Positions 14,237 to 21,873 of a stretch of DNA of 23,278 nucleotides are shown here, in pieces. The position numbers and the translations under genes are program-made. The number at the start of each line of letters is the position of its first letter. Position 1 is the first letter of the stretch. A model generated the notes under the pieces. That model did not search any database. It was given only the letters and a program-made list of their open reading frames with translations, and was not told the DNA's origin. Source of the DNA: an uncultured Eubacteriales bacterium (GTDB lineage: Bacteria; Bacillota; Clostridia; Oscillospirales; Oscillospiraceae); the NCBI GenBank assembly GCA_900547315.1, contig URGI01000028.1, positions 1 to 23,278 of the forward strand. The letters are read 5' to 3'.

Positions 14237-16030
14237 TTATATCGCGTATTGGCTCGTGTACAGATCGTAGTAGAAGCCGCGGCGGGCGAGAAGCTCCTCG
14301 TGCCGTCCGGTCTCGACTATCTGTCCGTCGCGCAGGACGAGGATGAGGTCGGAGTCCACTATGGTGGAGAGCCGGTGCGCGATGACAAAGCATGTGCGGC
14401 CGCGCATGAGCTTATCCATCGCTTTCTGGATAAGTATCTCGGTACGCGTATCGACGTTCGAGGTCGCCTCGTCGAGTATCAGCAGGCGGCGATCCGCCAG
14501 CAGCGCGCGGGCGATGGTCAGCAGCTGCTTCTGTCCGCCGGAGATGCTGGCCGAATCCTCACTGACAACGGTGTCATAGCCCTGCGGCAGAGTGCGGATG
14601 AAGTGATCGCAGTAGGCTTCGTCGCAGGCGGCGATTATCTCCTCCCGCGTTGCGTCCGGACGGCCGTAGGCGACGTTGCCGGCCACGGTGCCGCTGAAGA
14701 GCCATGTGTCCTGAAGCACCATGCCGAACAGCGCGCGGACATCGTCGCGCGAAGTCTCGGAAATGTCGTAGCCGTCGATGCTTATGCGGCCGCTGTCGAT
14801 ATCGTAAAATCGCATGAGCAGGTTGACTATCGTGGTCTTGCCCGCGCCGGTGGGGCCGACGATGGCGATCTTCTGCCCGCGCTTTACATCGATATTAAGG
14901 TTGCGGATGAGAGGCGTGTCCTTGCTGTACGAGAAGCTGACGTCCTCAAACTTCACGTCGCCCTTGACGTCGGCGGGGATGTGGCCGCTCTGCTGCGGCT
15001 CCTCCTCGGCGTCCAGCATGTCGAACACACGCTTCGACGCGGCCTTGGTGCGCTGGAGATTGCTCATGCCGTCGGCTATCTGCTCCAGCGGCGAGGAAAA
15101 CTGCCGCGCAAACAGCACCACCGTCACGACAACGCCGATGCTCACGCCGTTTTCTACGATGAGCACACCGCCGAGGACGCAGATTATGATGTACGCAAGC
15201 GCGTTTGAAAACGCGATGCAGGGTCTTACCAGCGAGCCGAAGAAGTTTGCCTTCGCCTCCGACTTTTTCCGCTCCTCACAGATGTCGTGGTGCGTGTCGA
15301 TGGTCGCCTGCTCGTAGTTATAAGCCTTGGTGGTCTGGTAATTCGTGAAGCTCTCCTCAACATGGGCGAAGCGCTGCCCGCCGACGGCAAACATTCTTTC
15401 GAAATGCTTACCGCTCAGGTTCGATATCTTTATCGACAGCAGCACCGACACCGGCATGAACAGTATCACGACCAGCGCCAGCCGCCAGTCCTCAAGCAGC
15501 ATCATCACGGCGATGGCGATTATCTGCAGGAAGCCGACCATCAGCGTGTCGATAATACTGTGGATGGAATTGCCCATCGTCGAGACGTCCTCGGTCATGC
15601 GGTCGAGTATCTGGCCGACGGGAGTTCTGTCCACGAAGCTTACGGGGAGCCGGCTTATCTTGGCAGAGAGCTTGATGCGCAGGGCGCAGGTGAAATAGCG
15701 GCTGACGACGTTATTGAGCAGCAGCATTTTCAGCCAGCTCATCAGGCCCTGCAGCAGGTACACCCCCGCCAGCGCTAGGCATCCGCCCGTGAGCGCCGCG
15801 GTCAGGCTCGCTCCGGTGAAGCTGCCCGCCCAGTAATCGTACAGGAGCTGGACGCAGTCGCCCAGCAGCTGCGGCGCGGCGACGGCGCAGGCGATTATGC
15901 CAAGGCTTATCAGACATGCCAGCGCCAGCCATTTATATATCGGCTTTGCCTCCTGCACCAGTCTCAGCAGCACGGCGCGGTCACTGCGGCGCCGCTCGCG
16001 AGAGGCGGCTCTATCCTTTTTGGTCTTCAT
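14237..16030 (-). CDS. Heterodimeric ABC exporter, subunit with canonical catalytic residues
   Basis: The 597-residue half-transporter has a basic cytoplasmic N-terminus, six transmembrane helices (about 30-330, including FVDRTPVGQILDRMTEDV and NYQTTKAYNYEQ coupling regions) and a C-terminal ATPase. Walker A is GPTGAGKTT, the signature is ISGGQKQL, Walker B is LLILDEATSNVD with intact catalytic Glu, and the H-loop is VIAHRLST. It overlaps the upstream subunit by 4 bases (ATGA), so the two are translationally coupled. The residue pattern matches the consensus-site partner of heterodimeric exporters such as TM287/288 and BmrCD. Substrate is probably drugs, lipids or peptides; sequence does not tell. 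Confidence 0.92.
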   Translation of the reverse strand: MKTKKDRAASRERRRSDRAVLLRLVQEAKPIYKWLALACLISLGIIACAVAAPQLLGDCVQLLYDYWAGSFTGASLTAALTGGCLALAGVYLLQGLMSWLKMLLLNNVVSRYFTCALRIKLSAKISRLPVSFVDRTPVGQILDRMTEDVSTMGNSIHSIIDTLMVGFLQIIAIAVMMLLEDWRLALVVILFMPVSVLLSIKISNLSGKHFERMFAVGGQRFAHVEESFTNYQTTKAYNYEQATIDTHHDICEERKKSEAKANFFGSLVRPCIAFSNALAYIIICVLGGVLIVENGVSIGVVVTVVLFARQFSSPLEQIADGMSNLQRTKAASKRVFDMLDAEEEPQQSGHIPADVKGDVKFEDVSFSYSKDTPLIRNLNIDVKRGQKIAIVGPTGAGKTTIVNLLMRFYDIDSGRISIDGYDISETSRDDVRALFGMVLQDTWLFSGTVAGNVAYGRPDATREEIIAACDEAYCDHFIRTLPQGYDTVVSEDSASISGGQKQLLTIARALLADRRLLILDEATSNVDTRTEILIQKAMDKLMRGRTCFVIAHRLSTIVDSDLILVLRDGQIVETGRHEELLARRGFYYDLYTSQYAI

Positions 16031-17751
16031 TTCGCCTCACCTCCGGTCTGGGAGACGTAGATCTCCCGATAGATGCGGCAGCGCTCGAGCAGCTCTTCGT
16101 GCCGTCCGGCGTCGACCAACCGCCCGCCGTCCATGACGAAGATGCAGTCGCTGCTCATCGCGGAGCTGATACGCTGCGTGATGACGATCTGCGTCCGCCC
16201 CTGTATCTTTTCGCCCAGCCGTGCGCGCAGACGCGCCTCGGTCATGAAGTCGAGAGCGGAAAAGCTGTCGTCAAAGATAAAGATCGGGGCGTTTTTCAGT
16301 ATCGCGCGGGCGATGCATATGCGCTGCTTCTGCCCGCCGGAGAGATTCTTGCCGGACTGCTCGAGCATATGCTCCAGCCCGTCGGGCAGGCTGTCCACAT
16401 AGTCGGCCATCTGCGCGATGCCGACGGCCTCCTCTATCTCCGCCTCGCTCGCGCCGGGGCGGCCCATCTCGATATTCCGGCGGATGCTGCCGGAATATAT
16501 CGCGGGGCGCTGGAGCACGCAGCTCATATTGTCGCGGATGGTCTTGCGGTTTATCGTGGCGGCGTCGCGCCCATCGAAGTAAATCTTGCCCGACGTCGGC
16601 AGGCGGAAGCTCATCAGCAGCTGCACCAGAGTGGATTTGCCGCTGCCCGTGCCGCCGATGACGGCGACCTTTTCGCCGGCACGGATATGTAGCGAGACAT
16701 CCTCCACCGCGGGGACGCTGGCCCCGTCGTAGCAGAAGCTGACATGCTTAAACTCTATATCGCCCTTCAGCTCCAGCGCCTCTTCGGGGTTGGGGTCGGC
16801 GATGCCCTCGGAGTCGAGCACCACGCCGATGCGGCCGGCGGCGACCTTTGCGTGGGGCAGCATGACTATCATGAACGCCGCCATCACGACGCCGTTCATC
16901 GTCAGCGCGACATACTGTACGATTGCAAAGATATCGCCGCCGCTGACGCCGCTCAGGCCGTTTTCCATGCGCCAGCCGCCTATCCACACGATAAGCACCG
17001 CCGCCATATTCATCAGCGCAATGGTCAGCGGCGAGACGAGTCCCATGCTGACGTTCGCGTGGATGATGTTATCGGCCATGACATGCGTGGCCTCGTCGAT
17101 GCGCTTGTGCTCGCGCAGCTCGCTGTTGAAGGCGCGGATAACGCGGATGCCGTGCAGGCGCTCGCGGACAATGTCGTTCTGCTTGTCGACGTAGCTGTCG
17201 GAGATGACCCACAGCGGCTCGATCTTTCTGCCGATCACGGTGACGATGACGAACACGACCGGCACGAACACCAGCATGATCAGCGCGAGCACCGTGTCCT
17301 TGCGCATGGCCAGCAGCACGCCGCCGAGAAACAGCACCGGTATCGTCACGACGCTGCCGGAGAGCATCGACGCGACCCATGACAGGCCGCCGATATCATG
17401 CGTTGCGCGGCTGAGCAGCGCGGAGGTGCCGATGGAGCTGAACTCCTCGAAGCTCATGTTGTTGACGCGGTTGAACACCGTCTCGCGCAGATCGGTACAG
17501 AAGCCCGCGACGACCTGTGCGCTGAGGTACGCGCCGCCCAGCACCGTGCCGAGGCTTATGAGCGCGACGATCAGCATACGCCCGCAGCAGCGGAGTATGT
17601 ACGAGAGGTCGGCAAGATAGACGCCCTTGTCGAGTATGTCGCTCATGATGGTGGGCAGGAGCAGTTCGCACAGCGTGGACGCCGCGCTCAGCAGCACCGC
17701 CAGCAGGAGCTGCGCCCTGTACGGCTTCAAAAACGGAATGATTTTCTTCAT
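16027..17751 (-). CDS. Heterodimeric ABC exporter, subunit with degenerate catalytic residues
   Basis: The 574-residue half-transporter has six transmembrane helices (about 1-310) and a C-terminal ATPase. Walker A is GGTGSGKST and the signature LSGGQKQR is canonical. Walker B reads IFIFDDSFSALD, with Asp in place of the catalytic Glu, and the H-loop is ITQRIS, with Gln in place of His. These substitutions are the standard signature of the degenerate-site partner in heterodimeric multidrug exporters. The ribosome binding site is weak (AAAAGAA, close to the ATG). Upstream lie a terminator-like hairpin and a short ORF, suggesting control by attenuation. First structural gene of a two-gene operon. 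Confidence 0.92.
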   Translation of the reverse strand: MKKIIPFLKPYRAQLLLAVLLSAASTLCELLLPTIMSDILDKGVYLADLSYILRCCGRMLIVALISLGTVLGGAYLSAQVVAGFCTDLRETVFNRVNNMSFEEFSSIGTSALLSRATHDIGGLSWVASMLSGSVVTIPVLFLGGVLLAMRKDTVLALIMLVFVPVVFVIVTVIGRKIEPLWVISDSYVDKQNDIVRERLHGIRVIRAFNSELREHKRIDEATHVMADNIIHANVSMGLVSPLTIALMNMAAVLIVWIGGWRMENGLSGVSGGDIFAIVQYVALTMNGVVMAAFMIVMLPHAKVAAGRIGVVLDSEGIADPNPEEALELKGDIEFKHVSFCYDGASVPAVEDVSLHIRAGEKVAVIGGTGSGKSTLVQLLMSFRLPTSGKIYFDGRDAATINRKTIRDNMSCVLQRPAIYSGSIRRNIEMGRPGASEAEIEEAVGIAQMADYVDSLPDGLEHMLEQSGKNLSGGQKQRICIARAILKNAPIFIFDDSFSALDFMTEARLRARLGEKIQGRTQIVITQRISSAMSSDCIFVMDGGRLVDAGRHEELLERCRIYREIYVSQTGGEAK

Positions 17752-17790
17752 AAATTCTTTTATGTCCCATTAGCTTCAGGCTCAGTGCGC

Positions 17791-17821
17791 AAAAATGCCC
17801 GGAAGACGATGCTCCCGGGCA
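17791..17821 (-). terminator. Attenuator hairpin in the exporter leader
   Basis: Read on the minus strand, TGCCCGGGA (17813-17821) pairs with TTCCGGGCA (17796-17804): 9 bp with one G-U, loop of 8, then five T (17791-17795). It lies between the leader ORF and the exporter start, so it should stop transcription before the exporter unless prevented. Its 5' arm can instead pair with CCGGGC inside the leader ORF (17862-17867), a potential antiterminator. Confidence 0.65.
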
Positions 17822-17847
17822 ATGTCCGCAAAAATGTGCAGGGCAAA

Positions 17848-17910
17848 TTACGCACAGAGCCGCCCGGATTCGGTATTCTTGTTCAGCTTTTCTGCAGACT
17901 TGATGCTCAT
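17848..17910 (-). CDS. 20-residue leader peptide upstream of the exporter
   Basis: The ORF encodes MSIKSAEKLNKNTESGRLCA and stops at TAA. A strong AAAGGAG (17919-17925) lies 8 bases before the ATG, a better site than that of the exporter gene itself. Its codons 15-17 contain CCGGGC, complementary to the 5' arm of the downstream attenuator. That arrangement is expected if ribosome position on this ORF controls exporter transcription, as in bmrB-bmrCD of Bacillus subtilis. The peptide resembles no family I know. It could alternatively be the broken start of a lost gene. Confidence 0.6.
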   Translation of the reverse strand: MSIKSAEKLNKNTESGRLCA

Positions 17911-17960
17911 CTTGGCGACTCCTTTCTATAATAATATATAAATTGCTTTATCGCTTTATT

Positions 17961-17989
17961 AGATTAACACACGGGGTATATATTGTCAA
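17961..17989 (-). promoter_or_regulatory. Promoter of the leader peptide/exporter operon
   Basis: On the minus strand, a perfect TTGACA (17984-17989), a 17-bp spacer and TAATCT (17961-17966) preceded by TGT (extended -10 form). It lies just after the phosphatase gene's stop. No terminator is visible between, so read-through from that gene is possible. Confidence 0.5.
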
Positions 17990-18000
17990 ACATTTTATAC

Positions 18001-18708
18001 TTATTTTCTTCCACTATTGGTTGACACCGGCAGCCCCGCGTCCTCGAAGGTCGCGTATACCTTTTCGGCGTACATCCGTATCTCCCCGTCCGGCAGCCTG
18101 AACGTGAAGCGGCGGCCATAGAACGGCAGCCCCGTGAGGATGTCCCACAGAGAATCCAGATTCTCGCCGTACCAGTCCTGCCAGTGCATCTTCTCGCGGA
18201 GCACGGAGTAGATATCGTGCCGCGTCGCGCAGTGGGACAGGTCAAGCTCCACTTCAGGGGCGAGTGCGTCCAGCAGCCCCTTGCAGCCGGAGTATATGTC
18301 GTTCCATGCGGTGTCGAAATCGTCGGTATACCACGGGTCGGCGACGTCGTCGTCCGGGCGGCCGCAGTATTCGGTCAGCTTATGGAGCTTGCCGTCCGGG
18401 TCGCCTCCGCAGATGCGCAGCATATTGCGCAGGTTCGCCGCGTCCATGCCGATGAGCAGGTCGTACGCGCCGTAATCCGCCGCAGTCATGCGGCGGGCGG
18501 TTTTGCCCGCGCAGCCGATACCGTGCTCGGCGAGCTTGCGCCGCGCCTGCGGGTACACGGGGTTGCCCAACTCCTCGCTGCTGGTCGCAGCTGAGGCGAT
18601 ATCGAATTCCCGCTCCAGCCCCGCCGAGGCGGCGAGCGACTTCATCACAAATTCCGCCATCGGGCTGCGGCATATATTGCCGTGGCAAACGAATAAAATG
18701 CGCGTCAT
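18001..18708 (-). CDS. Low-molecular-weight tyrosine phosphatase fused to a barstar-like domain
   Basis: The 235-residue product has two domains. Residues 1 to about 150 are a low-molecular-weight protein tyrosine phosphatase: active-site loop C8-HGNIC-R14-S (CX5RS) and general-acid motif DP (124-125) in VADPWYTDD. Residues about 152-227 resemble barstar, the barnase inhibitor: ELDLSHCATRHDIYSVLREKMHWQDWYGENLDSLWDILTGLP. The phosphatase alone is normally about 150 residues, so the second domain is a true extension in one frame. I chose ATG 18708 because AGGA lies 9 bases upstream; the ATG at 18714 is too close. A strong promoter precedes it. The phosphatase should act on phosphotyrosine or phospho-arginine proteins. 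No barnase-like gene is in the window. Confidence 0.85.
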   Translation of the reverse strand: MTRILFVCHGNICRSPMAEFVMKSLAASAGLEREFDIASAATSSEELGNPVYPQARRKLAEHGIGCAGKTARRMTAADYGAYDLLIGMDAANLRNMLRICGGDPDGKLHKLTEYCGRPDDDVADPWYTDDFDTAWNDIYSGCKGLLDALAPEVELDLSHCATRHDIYSVLREKMHWQDWYGENLDSLWDILTGLPFYGRRFTFRLPDGEIRMYAEKVYATFEDAGLPVSTNSGRK

Positions 18709-18738
18709 GTTCATCTGTCCTTTTAAAAATATGCTGAG

Positions 18739-18768
18739 ATTATACCATAGCTCCGCGCGGTATGTCAA
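18739..18768 (-). promoter_or_regulatory. Strong promoter of the phosphatase-barstar gene
   Basis: On the minus strand, a perfect TTGACA (18763-18768), an 18-bp spacer and a perfect TATAAT (18739-18744) preceded by TGG (extended -10), about 30 bp before the start codon. Confidence 0.8.
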
Positions 18769-18778
18769 AAAATTTTAT

Positions 18779-18790
18779 CCCCCTAGGGGG
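18779..18790. promoter_or_regulatory. CCCCCTAGGGGG palindrome in the divergent promoter region
   Basis: A perfect 12-bp C/G palindrome with AT-rich sequence to its left lies between the -35 of the phosphatase promoter and the promoter of the FecBCD-type operon. Such C5-G5 palindromes resemble operators of CsoR/RcnR-family metal sensors. The regulator is not in the window, so this is a candidate only. Confidence 0.4.
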
Positions 18791-18791
18791 C

Positions 18792-18820
18792 TTCCGCAAT
18801 TGCCCCGCGGCTGATATAAT
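18792..18820 (+). promoter_or_regulatory. Promoter of the FecBCD/FmdE-type operon
   Basis: A perfect TATAAT (18815-18820) preceded by TGA (extended -10) with a poor -35 (TTCCGC, 18792-18797). A weak -35 suggests a regulated or activator-assisted promoter. Confidence 0.5.
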
Positions 18821-18859
18821 CAGGAACATGATTCATCACCAAAGGAGAAACGACCTCAA

Positions 18860-19990
18860 ATGAAAAGAACTCTTGCACTTATTCTCGCAATGCTCCTGTC
18901 CCTGAGCATGCTCGCAGGCTGCGGCCAGCAGCAGAGCGGCACCCCCGCGACCGAGGCTCCCGCCGAGGAATCCTCCGCCGTTGACGCCGCCCCCGCTACC
19001 CGCGTCATAACCGACGGTCTGGGACGCGAAATAGAAGTTCCGACCGAGATAAACTCCATCGTCACCCTCGGCAACGCAACGCGTATGCTCGTCTACCTCG
19101 GCCTTCAGGACAAGATGGTCACCACCGCAAACGGTGACCAGAACGACAGTCTCTTCATGGCCTACGGCTGCTTCAACCATGAAGCGTGGGCTGACCTGCC
19201 CGCGGCCTCAGCCGGCGGCTACGGCGAAATTCTGCCGGAAGTCATTCTTGAGGCCAATCCCGATATAATCCTCTGCACCTATGAGGAGGACATCGTCAAC
19301 TCCATCGAAGAGCAGCTTGGCCGCTCCGTCGTCGCCGCCCCGCAGGGCACCCTGTTCGGCGAGGACTACAAGCTGGCGCTTCGCGTATTCGGCGATGCCT
19401 GCGGCGTACCCGAACGCGCCGAGGAGATCATCTCCTTCATGGACAACTGTCTCGCCGACCTCGACGCGCGCACCAAGGACATCCCCGATGAGGAGAAGCC
19501 CCTCGTTCTCGGCGCCGCCGCCACCTTCCGCGGCGGGCACGGCATCGAAGGCGTTTACGCCAACGACGCAATTCTCGCTTCCATCCACGCGAACGACGCT
19601 GCCGCCGGCATCATCGAAGGCCCCCATGGCGTTGAGGTAGACCGCGAGCAGATCCTCGCGTGGGATCCCGACATCATCATCCTCGACTCCGGCAACCTTG
19701 AGCTTGTCAAGAATCAGTACGCCGAGGATCCGAGCTTCTTCGAGCAGCTCAGCGCCGTCAAGAACGGCAAGGTCTATCAGTGGCCGAACTCCACCGCGAA
19801 CTACACCAACGTCGAGATCCCCCTCGTCAGCGCCTACTACGCAGGATCGCTGCTGTTCCCCGATGCATTCGCGGACGTCGATTTTGAGGCCAAGGCAAAC
19901 GAGATATTCTCCTTCTTCCTCGGCCACGACGGCTACCTCGACCTGCTGACCGAAGCTGGGCTCGGCTACGGCGCCGTCACTCTCGGATAA
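18860..19990 (+). CDS. FecB/BtuF-type ABC importer substrate-binding lipoprotein
   Basis: The 376-residue product is the extracellular receptor of a type II ABC importer (iron-chelate, cobalamin or molybdate class). The signal peptide ends in lipobox L18-A-G-C21, followed by a Ser/Ala/Glu-rich linker to about residue 47. The mature domain begins TRVITDGLGREIEVPTEINSIVTLGNATRMLVYLGLQDKMV, the classic opening of the TroA-like helical-backbone fold, and later has ILEANPDIILCTYEE and ILAWDPDIIILDSG. AAAGGAG at 18841-18847 is 12 bases upstream, slightly long. It is first in an operon with its permease, ATPase, a methyltransferase and an FmdE-like protein. The ligand is not evident. Confidence 0.88.
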   Translation: MKRTLALILAMLLSLSMLAGCGQQQSGTPATEAPAEESSAVDAAPATRVITDGLGREIEVPTEINSIVTLGNATRMLVYLGLQDKMVTTANGDQNDSLFMAYGCFNHEAWADLPAASAGGYGEILPEVILEANPDIILCTYEEDIVNSIEEQLGRSVVAAPQGTLFGEDYKLALRVFGDACGVPERAEEIISFMDNCLADLDARTKDIPDEEKPLVLGAAATFRGGHGIEGVYANDAILASIHANDAAAGIIEGPHGVEVDREQILAWDPDIIILDSGNLELVKNQYAEDPSFFEQLSAVKNGKVYQWPNSTANYTNVEIPLVSAYYAGSLLFPDAFADVDFEAKANEIFSFFLGHDGYLDLLTEAGLGYGAVTLG

Positions 19991-20006
19991 TAAAGGTGTG
20001 ATATAA

Positions 20007-21083
20007 TTGCAGAAGCACCCAGTAAAGATCGAACAATATGAACAGTTCGTCGCCCGCAAGCGCATAGCGCTTGCGGCTGCGGCGTTTATTACGCTTTTTG
20101 CCGCCGTGGTGTATATGGGCATCGGCTCTCTGAAAATCAGCCTGCCGGACATTTTCCGTGCGCTCGCCGGCGAGGGCGAAAAGAAATATCAGACCGCCAT
20201 TATGAACATCCGCCTGCCGCGCGTTCTGGCGGCGATATTCGTCGGCGCAACGCTCGCAGCCTCCGGCGCGGTGATGCAGTGCGTACTGCGCAACCCTCTC
20301 GCCTCGGCATCGACGCTGGGCGTGTCGCAGGGCGCGGCTTTCGGCGCAGCGCTGGGCATAATCGTGTTCGGCGGCGGCGTGATAACAAACTCCAACTCCA
20401 CCTCGACCGTATCGATCGATAACCCGTATATCGTCACGCTCTGCGCCTTCGTCTTCGGCTCGATATCGTCGGTAGTCGTGATACTCATCTCCCGGCTCAA
20501 GAAAAACGTCGGCCCCGGCGGGCTGATCCTCGCGGGCACGGCGCTCAGCGCGATGTTCGCCGGCGGCAGCACGCTGCTGCAATACTTCGCCGACGATACC
20601 TCGCTCGGCGCGGTCGTGTTCTGGACCTTCGGCAACCTCGGCAGCGCAAGCTGGAAGGATCTGCGCTTTATCAGCGTCGTTTTCGTGCTGAGCTTCATCT
20701 ACTACATGTATAACCGCTGGAACTATAACGCCATGGAGGCGGGCTACGACACGGCCAAGAGCCTCGGCGTGGACACGAAGAAGGTCATGGTCGCCAGCAT
20801 GGCGGTGTGCTCGCTGTCGGCGGCGGTCGCGGTGTCGTTCGTCGGCATAATCAGCTTTGTCGGCCTCATCGCGCCGCATGTCATGCGCTTTTTTGTCGGC
20901 AACGACCACCGCTTCCTTGTCCCCGGCTCCGCGGTCTGCGGCGCGCTGCTGCTGATACTCGCGGACGCGCTCGCAAAGCTGATCGCGCCGCCGATAATTC
21001 TGCCCATCGGCGCGATAATGTCGTTCATCGGCGGGCCGGTGTTCCTTATTCTGCTGTTCAGGGGGAGAAATTCCAATGGTTGA
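20007..21083 (+). CDS. FecCD-type ABC importer permease
   Basis: This 358-residue membrane protein of the FecCD/BtuC family has about ten transmembrane helices. Visible hallmarks are NIRLPRVLAAIFVGATLAASGAVMQCVLRNPLASASTLGVSQGAAFGAALGI and, near the end, ISFVGLIAPHVMRFFVGNDHRFLVPGSAVCGALLLILADALAK. The likely start is TTG 20007, because AAAGGTG (19992-19998) is 8 bases upstream and the next in-frame Met is far inside the first helix. It probably forms a homodimer in the membrane. Its stop overlaps the ATPase start by 8 bases. Confidence 0.9.
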   Translation: MQKHPVKIEQYEQFVARKRIALAAAAFITLFAAVVYMGIGSLKISLPDIFRALAGEGEKKYQTAIMNIRLPRVLAAIFVGATLAASGAVMQCVLRNPLASASTLGVSQGAAFGAALGIIVFGGGVITNSNSTSTVSIDNPYIVTLCAFVFGSISSVVVILISRLKKNVGPGGLILAGTALSAMFAGGSTLLQYFADDTSLGAVVFWTFGNLGSASWKDLRFISVVFVLSFIYYMYNRWNYNAMEAGYDTAKSLGVDTKKVMVASMAVCSLSAAVAVSFVGIISFVGLIAPHVMRFFVGNDHRFLVPGSAVCGALLLILADALAKLIAPPIILPIGAIMSFIGGPVFLILLFRGRNSNG

Positions 21084-21873
21084 GGTCAGAGACATATGCT
21101 TTTCCTACGGGAAAAACGCCCCCGACACGCTCCTCGGCGTGAGCTTTGACGTTCCGGACGGCATCTGCACCGCCATTCTCGGCAACAACGGTGCCGGCAA
21201 GAGCACGCTTCTGAAATGCATCGACCGCATTCTCCGCCCGAAGTCCGGCGAGGTCATCGTGGACGGGAAGAACGTTTTTGCGATGAGCAGCAACGAAATG
21301 GCACAGAACGTCGCCTACGTGGCGCAGAACGCGCGGGCGGTGGACATGTCGGTTTTTGACACGGTGCTGCTCGGCCGCAAGCCGTACATCCAATGGGACG
21401 CGACGCACCGGGACAGGGAGATAGTTTCGGATATCCTGCGCCGCATGAAGCTTGAATCCTACTCACTGCGCAGTGTGTCGGAGCTGTCCGGCGGCGAAGC
21501 GCAGAAGGTGCTGATCGCCCGCGCGCTGGCGCAGGAGCCGCGCGTGCTGCTGCTCGACGAGCCGACCAGCAATCTCGACCCGCGCAATCAGCACGAGGTC
21601 ATGCAGCTTGTGCGCGCCATCGCGCGCGAGCATAAAATAAGCGTCATTACCGTGCTGCACGACCTGAACCTCGCCATCCGCTACTGTGACCGCTTCATGT
21701 TCCTCAAGGATTCGGAGATATACGCCCACGGCGGGCGCGAGGTCATGTCGCCGGAGATAGTCGAACACGTTTACGACATGCACGTACACATCGTCGACTG
21801 CATGGGCATACCCGTTTTGATACCGTTCCCGGACGTCAAAACGCACGGGGAGGACGCGGATGGAACAGATTAA
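21076..21873 (+). CDS. FecE-type ABC importer ATPase
   Basis: The 265-residue cytoplasmic ATPase completes the importer. Walker A is GNNGAGKST (36-44), the signature is LSGGEAQKVLIARA (from 137), Walker B is VLLLDEPTSNLD and the H-loop His is 195 in TVLHDLNLA. GGGGGAGA in the permease 3' end serves as its ribosome binding site. A C-terminal extension of about 20 residues (VDCMGIPVLIPFPDVKTHGED) follows the core domain. It overlaps the methyltransferase gene by 14 bases, indicating tight co-translation. Confidence 0.92.
   Translation: MVEVRDICFSYGKNAPDTLLGVSFDVPDGICTAILGNNGAGKSTLLKCIDRILRPKSGEVIVDGKNVFAMSSNEMAQNVAYVAQNARAVDMSVFDTVLLGRKPYIQWDATHRDREIVSDILRRMKLESYSLRSVSELSGGEAQKVLIARALAQEPRVLLLDEPTSNLDPRNQHEVMQLVRAIAREHKISVITVLHDLNLAIRYCDRFMFLKDSEIYAHGGREVMSPEIVEHVYDMHVHIVDCMGIPVLIPFPDVKTHGEDADGTD

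Noticed and set aside
14234..15208. 324-codon open frame on the plus strand
   Set aside because: Antisense of the exporter subunit, which has complete ABC motifs on the minus strand.
17848..17910. Leader ORF as the frameshifted start of a longer MarR-like regulator
   Set aside because: Reading on in the other frames gives no regulator-like sequence, and the hairpins follow directly, so a leader peptide fits better; it cannot be fully excluded.
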